Of a stretch of 10,644 bases of DNA, positions 7,315 through 10,644 are shown in pieces. The notes under the pieces were generated by a model. It ran no database searches. It had not been told where the DNA came from and saw only the letters and a list, made by a program, of their open reading frames with translations. This stretch comes from UBA6345 sp045577635 (lineage in GTDB: Bacteria > Bacillota > Clostridia > Christensenellales > UBA1242), in the NCBI GenBank assembly GCA_045577635.1, contig JAZNIS010000023.1, forward strand, positions 1 through 10,644, written 5' to 3'. Every line of letters begins with the position of its first letter. Positions within the stretch are counted from its first letter, which is position 1. Both the position numbers and the translations under genes were made by a program.

Positions 7315-8181
7315 ATGGCTAGAAGAAAATCTTTATTAGTTGGGCTTATTTCAGGCATTTTAAGCACAGTTTTATTAGTTGCAATTGTTATAGGTGTGTT
7401 GTGTGCTTATGTTAAAATTAAATACGATGTAAACATTATTGATGCGGTTATGCAGGTAAAAACTTTAAACGAAGAATATAACCCTGATGAGTTGTTTTCT
7501 AATGGGTTTACCGAAGATGACTATTCTGCTGCTCAATTAGCTGTAAATGGGGCTGTGGCAGGTTTAATTAGTTATTCTGAACAAGAAGGTTACAAGTTGG
7601 ATACAGCAATTTCTGGCGAATTTAACGGCGAAATTAACCTAACAGATAAGCAATCGGCTGCACTATTAAATATGGTATTAAAAAATCAAACCGAAACTGT
7701 TGGTATTCAAATTGCTGGTGAAACAATTGAATTTGAATTGGTGCAAATTAAATTTGATAATTTTAACGAAAACAAACTTGATTTTAATGTTGTTGTTAAA
7801 TTAGATATAACAAAAATCAAAGAAAATATGTCAGGTTTTCCACTAAATTATTTAAGCAATTTTATTCCTGATAATTTGTATATTTCTTCAACTATGGAAT
7901 TGTTGGTTGGTGATACACCTTATGAATATTCAATTGAAAGTAAAAGTTTAACAATCAATAATTTAAACAAAGAACAAACAGAATCTTTGCTTTCAACTTT
8001 AAATTTGCTAATGCAATTTGGCGAAGTTGAAACATTAAATACCACAATTGGTGGAGCTTTTGTTAATGCCTTACTTGGCAATAGTGATGTTGCGGGTTTT
8101 GCTTATTCTTTAAAAGATATTGGAGCAACCGATTTTAATTTTTCTGTAAATAATGAAATTATTACATTAAACATATTTTAA
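7315..8181 (+). CDS. Unrecognised membrane-anchored extracytoplasmic protein (288 residues)
   Basis: The N-terminus MARRKS is followed by one hydrophobic segment at about residues 7-31 (LLVGLISGILSTVLLVAIVIGVLC). The remaining 255 residues are polar, with alternating strand-like patterns and no further membrane span, so this is a single-pass protein with an outside domain. Two segments resemble each other: INLTDKQSAALLNMVLK (about 107-123) and INNLNKEQTESLLSTLNLL (about 214-232), each followed by strand-rich sequence, which hints at an internal duplication. The layout (short anchor, then an Asn-Leu-rich helix and beta-rich domain) recalls YpmS/DUF2140-type proteins, but I see no diagnostic motif and hold this loosely. 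The start has a GGAGA ribosome binding site 7 bases upstream. The gene has its own promoter and converges on the Nudix gene. Function unknown. Confidence 0.83.
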   Translation: MARRKSLLVGLISGILSTVLLVAIVIGVLCAYVKIKYDVNIIDAVMQVKTLNEEYNPDELFSNGFTEDDYSAAQLAVNGAVAGLISYSEQEGYKLDTAISGEFNGEINLTDKQSAALLNMVLKNQTETVGIQIAGETIEFELVQIKFDNFNENKLDFNVVVKLDITKIKENMSGFPLNYLSNFIPDNLYISSTMELLVGDTPYEYSIESKSLTINNLNKEQTESLLSTLNLLMQFGEVETLNTTIGGAFVNALLGNSDVAGFAYSLKDIGATDFNFSVNNEIITLNIF

Positions 8182-8185
8182 AAAC

Positions 8186-8226
8186 AAAAAAAACACTTTA
8201 ACGGTTAGGGTAAAGTGTTTTTTTTT
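8186..8226. terminator. Bidirectional terminator between convergent genes
   Basis: A 15-base-pair stem (8186-8200 with 8211-8225) has a GC-containing core (CACTTTA/TAAAGTG) flanked by runs of A on the left and T on the right. On either strand the hairpin is followed by U residues. It serves the 288-residue gene on the forward strand and the Nudix gene on the reverse strand, whose stop codon overlaps it. Confidence 0.9.
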
Positions 8227-8722
8227 ATATTTTATCTTTAATTTTATCAAGGACTCCTGTTTTAAATTTAACCTTTGTTAAAAATTCTTCTTTTGTTAGT
8301 TTTGCAAGTTCAACTTTATAAACAAATTCACCAGAAATTCCTAAATGTTTATGATTGAATTTTTTAATTGGTGTGCATAAATAATAAAATTCTACACATT
8401 TTGAATTAAATTTATTGTTTTCATAAATTGAAGATTTGTTGTAATAAATTTTACATAGTAGTTTTTCAACTTTAATTTTTAACCCCATTTCTTCAAAAAC
8501 TTCTCTAATGCAACCGTTTTTTGCAGATTCATGATTTTCAATGCCACCACCAGCAATGGCATAAATGTTTTTTTCGGGTGAATGTAACACTAAAAAGTCA
8601 TCGCCATCTTTAATAATTGCTCTGGCTTTTCTAAAAAACTTTCCTTGTTTATACAAACTATAAGCAAACTTATTTTTATCTTCAAAATACTTTTCTCTTT
8701 CTAGTTGTTCCTGTTCGGTCAT
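8225..8722 (-). CDS. Nudix hydrolase
   Basis: The 165-residue protein carries a complete Nudix box, G59-x5-E65-x7-R73-E-V-F-E77-E78-M-G80-L81, matching GX5EX7REUXEEXGU, with the metal-binding glutamates intact. Nudix enzymes hydrolyse a nucleoside diphosphate linked to another group and need magnesium or manganese. The preceding strand KARAIIKDGDDFLVLHSP and YAIAGGGIE are typical of the fold. Sequence after the box (KVEKLLCKIYYNKSSIYENNK) does not identify the substrate; mutated-nucleotide sanitation, nucleotide-sugar or mRNA-cap-like substrates are all possible. A 30-residue charged N-terminal extension precedes the domain. The ATG at 8720-8722 has AGGAGA 5 bases upstream (8728-8733, reverse strand) and an extended -10 promoter. 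It is monocistronic and ends in the shared terminator. Confidence 0.92.
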   Translation of the reverse strand: MTEQEQLEREKYFEDKNKFAYSLYKQGKFFRKARAIIKDGDDFLVLHSPEKNIYAIAGGGIENHESAKNGCIREVFEEMGLKIKVEKLLCKIYYNKSSIYENNKFNSKCVEFYYLCTPIKKFNHKHLGISGEFVYKVELAKLTKEEFLTKVKFKTGVLDKIKDKI

Positions 8723-8744
8723 ATTTTTCTCCTAACAGTTTAAT

Positions 8745-8771
8745 TTTATAGCATAAATAAAAAAACAGCAA
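8745..8771 (-). promoter_or_regulatory. Promoter of the Nudix gene
   Basis: On the reverse strand TATAAA (8745-8750) is preceded by TGC (8751-8753), an extended -10, and TTGCTG (8766-8771) lies 15 bases upstream. The spacing is short, but the extended -10 can compensate. The rest of the 8734-8946 gap is AT-rich, with no supportable gene. Confidence 0.5.
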
Positions 8772-8928
8772 ATAAAAACCTAACTAAATTTATATAAAAT
8801 TTGTAAACAAAGCCATATTTTTAATAAAATGTTAGCTTTAATGCCTAATAAAAATATTAAAAAATAAATAAAATTGTATAATTTGATGTTATGTGTTTTA
8901 AATTTTATTTTTAAAATAATAAAAAATT

Positions 8929-8937
8929 TGATATAAT
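8929..8937 (+). promoter_or_regulatory. Extended -10 promoter of the Cys-rich gene
   Basis: TGATATAAT (TG at 8929-8930, perfect TATAAT at 8932-8937) would start transcription near 8943-8945, just before the ribosome binding site. The -35 region (TTTTAA, 8909-8914) is poor. A second TATAAT at 8877-8882 could give a longer leader but has no better -35. Confidence 0.5.
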
Positions 8938-8948
8938 ATTGTAAATAT

Positions 8949-8953
8949 GGGGG
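8949..8953 (+). promoter_or_regulatory. Ribosome binding site that fixes the Cys-rich gene start
   Basis: GGGGG at 8949-8953 sits 8 bases before the ATG at 8962. The earlier in-frame ATG at 8947 overlaps the G-run and would lie within a few bases of the predicted transcript start with no site of its own. Confidence 0.75.
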
Positions 8954-8961
8954 TATTAATT

Positions 8962-9351
8962 ATGGATATTTTAGAATTAATTGAAGATACTGTTGAAGTA
9001 GATGCAAAAACTTTTGGTTTAGAAGTTCTAGAAAAAGTTGCAAAATTAAATGTAACTAAAGAACAAATGGAAGAATTTGAAGAACTTGTTGAATATTGGA
9101 CCGAAAGAATGGAAGATGATGTTGAAAATCTTTTAGATATGATTGCATGTGAAGATGGTTGTGATTGTGGCTGTGAAGACGAATGTGACTGTGGTTGCGA
9201 ACACGAACATTGTAAATGTGAAGAAAATAATGAACACAAACATAGTGATTGCAAGGAAGAAAAAGTTTGCAAAGTTTGTGGTAAATCAGATTGCAAATGT
9301 GGTTGCCTAGAAGGTAAACCTTGCACCTGCAAAAAAGAAGAAAACAAATAG
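8962..9351 (+). CDS. Cys/His-rich, metallothionein-like acidic protein (129 residues)
   Basis: The protein has two parts. Residues 1-62 are acidic and predicted helical (LEKVAKLNVTKEQMEEFEEL and on), without cysteine. Residues 63-123 hold all 17 cysteines (63, 67, 69, 71, 75, 77, 79, 84, 86, 97, 103, 106, 111, 113, 115, 121, 123) and four histidines (81, 83, 92, 94). Most cysteines are in CxC or CxCxC motifs, for example CDCGC twice and CKCGC, with one CxxC at 103-106. This density suggests binding of several soft metal ions (Zn, Cu, Cd) or, less likely, a cluster scaffold. I do not recognise a family: bacterial SmtA/BmtA metallothioneins are about 56 residues and lack such a helical domain. 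There is no signal peptide, so it should be cytoplasmic. It has its own promoter, the only TAG stop in the window, and a shared bidirectional terminator. No metal-responsive regulator or transporter gene lies nearby. Confidence 0.88.
   Translation: MDILELIEDTVEVDAKTFGLEVLEKVAKLNVTKEQMEEFEELVEYWTERMEDDVENLLDMIACEDGCDCGCEDECDCGCEHEHCKCEENNEHKHSDCKEEKVCKVCGKSDCKCGCLEGKPCTCKKEENK
9160..9207 (+). repeat. Two tandem 24-base units encoding a CDCGCE repeat
   Basis: Units 9160-9183 and 9184-9207 agree at 20 of 24 bases. Three of the four differences are synonymous; one changes Asp to His. They encode CDCGCEDE and CDCGCEHE, and the following HCKCE looks like a partial third unit. The pattern suggests that the metal-binding region grew by short in-frame duplication and was then held by selection at the protein level. 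Confidence 0.75.
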
Positions 9352-9352
9352 C

Positions 9353-9382
9353 AAAAAAAACACCCTAATAGGGTGTTTTTTT
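9353..9382. terminator. Bidirectional terminator between convergent genes
   Basis: CACCCT (9361-9366) pairs with AGGGTG (9370-9375) around AAT, flanked by eight A on the left and seven T on the right. It works in either direction for the Cys-rich gene (forward) and the 80-residue gene (reverse). Confidence 0.9.
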
Positions 9383-9419
9383 AATTGTTAATGAGTTTTA
9401 TTTTTAATAGTAAAACAAA

Positions 9420-9662
9420 TTAAAAGGGGTTGTTTAAATTTTTAAAATCAACAATTAATTGTTGTAAACTTTTTGCCGAATTTCCAACAACATATTGCCC
9501 GTTACTACCAACAATAACTTGAATTCCACCTCTGGCTTTTTCGTAAACATAAGTGGCATTAATGCCGTCTTTACTTAAATCTAGTGCTTCAATATTTTTA
9601 ACAGGTCTGGTTTTTTCTAAAATAGAAATTCCTAATGAAACTTGTTCTTTAAATGTTAACAT
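9420..9662 (-). CDS. Small unrecognised protein (80 residues)
   Basis: I do not recognise this protein. It begins MLTFKEQVSLGISILEKTRPV, then ALDLSKDGINATYVYEKARGG, IQVIVGSNGQYVVGNSAKS and a final helix LQQLIVDFKNL. The pattern (helix, strands, helix) suggests a small soluble alpha/beta fold with no membrane segment, no Cys and no signal peptide. It is supported as a real gene by GGAGA (9670-9674, reverse strand) 7 bases before the ATG, a consensus extended -10 promoter upstream, and a terminator just after it. It follows the HAD-like gene on the same strand by 63 bases, so read-through co-transcription is possible. No functional assignment is made. Confidence 0.8.
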   Translation of the reverse strand: MLTFKEQVSLGISILEKTRPVKNIEALDLSKDGINATYVYEKARGGIQVIVGSNGQYVVGNSAKSLQQLIVDFKNLNNPF

Positions 9663-9683
9663 AAATATATCTCCGTATAATTA

Positions 9684-9713
9684 ATTATAACATAAACAAG
9701 ATTTATAACACAA
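9684..9713 (-). promoter_or_regulatory. Promoter of the 80-residue gene
   Basis: On the reverse strand the perfect TATAAT (9684-9689) is preceded by TGT (extended -10, 9690-9692), and TTGTGT (9708-9713) lies 18 bases upstream. It sits between the end of the HAD-like gene and the 80-residue gene. Confidence 0.65.
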
Positions 9714-9725
9714 TTGTTTAGTTGG

Positions 9726-10286
9726 TTACTTTGTTTTTTCTTTGGTAGCCGTTTCAACTTTTAAGTTTTGGCTGTTAAGATAATTAACAACCATTTCTTG
9801 TTTTAATCTGCCATTATCAATGTTGGTTTGAATACAATTTTTTTTAGGAATATTTCTTAATTCTTCTGGTCTATCATCAATTACAACATAATTATTACAT
9901 TTACAAGCATAATCTCTTTTTAAATAGTCAAACACAGTAAATTTTCGGTGTAGAGTGTAAATGTCTTTGCTGTGGCTTGCATCGTGTAATAACAGCGAAA
10001 TTCGTTCACCACGGGTAAATTTGCCAATAGGTAGTTTAATTAGTTGTAGTTCAGGATTTAATCCATGTGAGTGTAGTAGTTTAGTGCAGTAGTTCCAGTG
10101 TTCTCTTTGTTTTGAAATTACAACAATTTCTGGGCAAAATCCATTATTTTTAAGTTGTTCAGCTAAAAAGTTTACAGCAGAAACACTATTGGTATTAAGT
10201 TTATCTGATTTAATTAACGGGAAGGGGTTTTCGCTATTATCCCATAATGTGCCGTCAATATCTAAAAATATAAAATACTTTTCCAT
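9726..10286 (-). CDS. HAD-superfamily hydrolase, phosphatase-like
   Basis: The 186-residue protein begins with HAD motif I, FLDIDGTLWD (nucleophile D9, acid/base D11). Motif II is probably S58 in IVVISKQ. K115 (HRKFTVFDYL) is a candidate motif III lysine. Motif IV is VVIDDRPEEL with D137 and D138. This set supports a magnesium-dependent phosphotransfer enzyme, most likely a phosphatase; the small cap and the substrate are not identifiable. The C-terminal 15 residues are charged and probably disordered. ATG at 10284-10286 is the only start that keeps motif I, yet no Shine-Dalgarno sequence precedes it, unlike every other gene here, and the best promoter ends about 10 bases before it. The gene has no terminator of its own; the 80-residue gene follows on the same strand. 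Confidence 0.87.
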   Translation of the reverse strand: MEKYFIFLDIDGTLWDNSENPFPLIKSDKLNTNSVSAVNFLAEQLKNNGFCPEIVVISKQREHWNYCTKLLHSHGLNPELQLIKLPIGKFTRGERISLLLHDASHSKDIYTLHRKFTVFDYLKRDYACKCNNYVVIDDRPEELRNIPKKNCIQTNIDNGRLKQEMVVNYLNSQNLKVETATKEKTK

Positions 10287-10295
10287 AACAAAAAT

Positions 10296-10324
10296 ATTTT
10301 AATATAATACAAATTAAAAATCAA
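10296..10324 (-). promoter_or_regulatory. Promoter immediately upstream of the HAD-like gene
   Basis: On the reverse strand TTGATT (10319-10324) and TAAAAT (10296-10301) are 17 bases apart. The predicted transcript start (about 10289-10290) is only 3-4 bases before the ATG, implying a leaderless or nearly leaderless mRNA. Confidence 0.5.
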
Positions 10325-10380
10325 TATTCATTTATACAAAAATTAAATAAAAAAATTAACAAAAAACTTTAAAATTTTTA

Positions 10381-10409
10381 TTGACATAAGTTAAACACAA
10401 TGGTATTAT
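10381..10409 (+). promoter_or_regulatory. Strong promoter of the tRNA (probable rRNA) operon
   Basis: Consensus TTGACA (10381-10386) and TATTAT (10404-10409) are 17 bases apart; an overlapping perfect TATAAT (10407-10412) is 20 bases away. Transcription should start near 10415-10417, exactly where the stem-loop ahead of tRNA-Ala begins. Confidence 0.8.
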
Positions 10410-10412
10410 AAT

Positions 10413-10485
10413 AGAGCATTTACTTGATGATGGTTATGTGCGCCGGCCACCACCATTGCCCACATAACTTACTTGTAAATGCTTT
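10413..10485 (+). other. Stem-loop 5' leader of the tRNA-Ala transcript
   Basis: The segment between the predicted transcript start and tRNA-Ala folds on itself. An outer stem pairs 10413-10423 with 10475-10485 (11 pairs, one G-U, core GCATTTAC/GTAAATGC). An inner stem pairs GGTTATGTG (10432-10440) with CACATAACT (10461-10469), nine pairs. The 20-base apical loop (10441-10460) is strikingly GC-rich for this genome and contains CCACCACC; GGC and GCC inside it could add three pairs. It ends flush with the first base of tRNA-Ala, so it may be a processing leader cut by RNase III and RNase P, or a small RNA in its own right. It matches no RNA family I can name. Confidence 0.6.
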
Positions 10486-10559
10486 GGGGGTATAGCTCAG
10501 TTGGCTAGAGCACCTGCCTTGCAAGCAGGGGGTCATCGGTTCAAATCCGATTATCTCCA
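10486..10559 (+). tRNA. tRNA-Ala (anticodon TGC)
   Basis: A complete cloverleaf: acceptor GGGGGTA/TATCTCC including the G3-U70 pair that defines alanine tRNA, D stem GCTC/GAGC, anticodon stem CCTGC/GCAGG with loop CTTGCAA, variable region GGGTC, and T arm ATCGG TTCAAAT CCGAT. Discriminator A at 10559. CCA is not encoded (the next bases are ACA) and must be added enzymatically. Ala(TGC) followed by Ile(GAT) is the usual order in bacterial 16S-23S spacers. Confidence 0.97.
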
Positions 10560-10568
10560 ACAATATAT

Positions 10569-10644
10569 AGGAATGTAGCTCAGCAGGTTAGAGCACCACC
10601 CTGATAAGGTAAAGGTCGGTGGTTCGAGTCCACTCATTCCTACC
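10569..10644 (+). tRNA. tRNA-Ile (anticodon GAT), 3' end at the window edge
   Basis: Acceptor AGGAATG/CATTCCT pairs fully, D stem GCTC/GAGC, anticodon loop CTGATAA, T arm GGTGG TTCGAGT CCACT, discriminator A at 10642, then CC at the window edge, so CCA is probably encoded. The anticodon stem is CCACC against GGTAA: only three pairs form, and positions 27-43 and 28-42 are C-A mismatches where GGTGG would pair perfectly. It starts 9 bases after tRNA-Ala and is presumably co-transcribed with it; any 23S rRNA gene would lie beyond the window. Confidence 0.92.

Noticed and set aside
8829..8867. Very short open frame (12 codons) in the gap before the Cys-rich gene
   Set aside because: No ribosome binding site, AT-rich composition and chance-level length.
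8898..9347. Long reverse-strand open frame opposite the Cys-rich gene
   Set aside because: It is the antisense of a low-complexity, Cys-rich coding region, giving a Ser/Gln-rich translation with no ribosome binding site. The forward gene has promoter, ribosome binding site and terminator.
1..10644. Recoding of UGA, suggested by the absence of TGA stops
   Set aside because: All tryptophans in recognised genes use TGG and no in-frame TGA interrupts a gene. With about ten genes and strong AT bias, TAA preference explains it.
1..10644. CRISPR array, retron, toxin-antitoxin pair or other defence system
   Set aside because: No regularly spaced repeats, no reverse transcriptase, Cas, nuclease or toxin motifs were found; the Nudix and HAD genes alone are not evidence of one.

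Overview
The window is AT-rich (roughly 30% GC by eye) and densely coded, with strong Shine-Dalgarno sites, mostly TAA stops, TGG for Trp (standard code) and U-tailed hairpin terminators. Together with a single-chain pyruvate:ferredoxin oxidoreductase, this suggests an anaerobic low-GC Bacillota (Clostridia-like, possibly an uncultured gut lineage). The genus cannot be fixed from the sequence. No CRISPR array, transposase, integrase, phage gene or recognisable defence system is visible, so most of the window looks like ordinary chromosome.

Layout, left to right. The 5' end of nifJ (pyruvate:ferredoxin oxidoreductase) runs leftward off the edge and is divergent from truA (tRNA pseudouridine synthase). 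A promoter then drives an unrecognised two-gene operon, a membrane-anchored protein and a lipoprotein, closed by a terminator. Next come gltX (glutamyl-tRNA synthetase, long form), an ABC-F ATPase and a membrane-anchored unrecognised protein, each separated by a strong hairpin. This protein converges on a leftward Nudix hydrolase across a bidirectional terminator. A rightward metallothionein-like Cys/His-rich protein converges on a leftward 80-residue unknown, again across a bidirectional terminator. Upstream of the unknown is a leftward HAD-family phosphatase-like gene. The right end holds a strong promoter, a 5' stem-loop leader, tRNA-Ala(TGC) and tRNA-Ile(GAT), an order typical of an rRNA operon.

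Functionally, truA, gltX, the ABC-F protein and the two tRNAs belong to translation. nifJ belongs to fermentative energy metabolism. Three envelope proteins (414, 393 and 288 residues) have no function I can name. Two start sites are set by the ribosome binding site rather than by the longest reading frame: the ABC-F gene at 5664 and the Cys-rich gene at 8962. The items most worth a second look are the 17-Cys/4-His protein, the stem-loop between the tRNA promoter and tRNA-Ala, two mismatches in the tRNA-Ile anticodon stem, the envelope-protein pair, and the apparently leaderless HAD gene.
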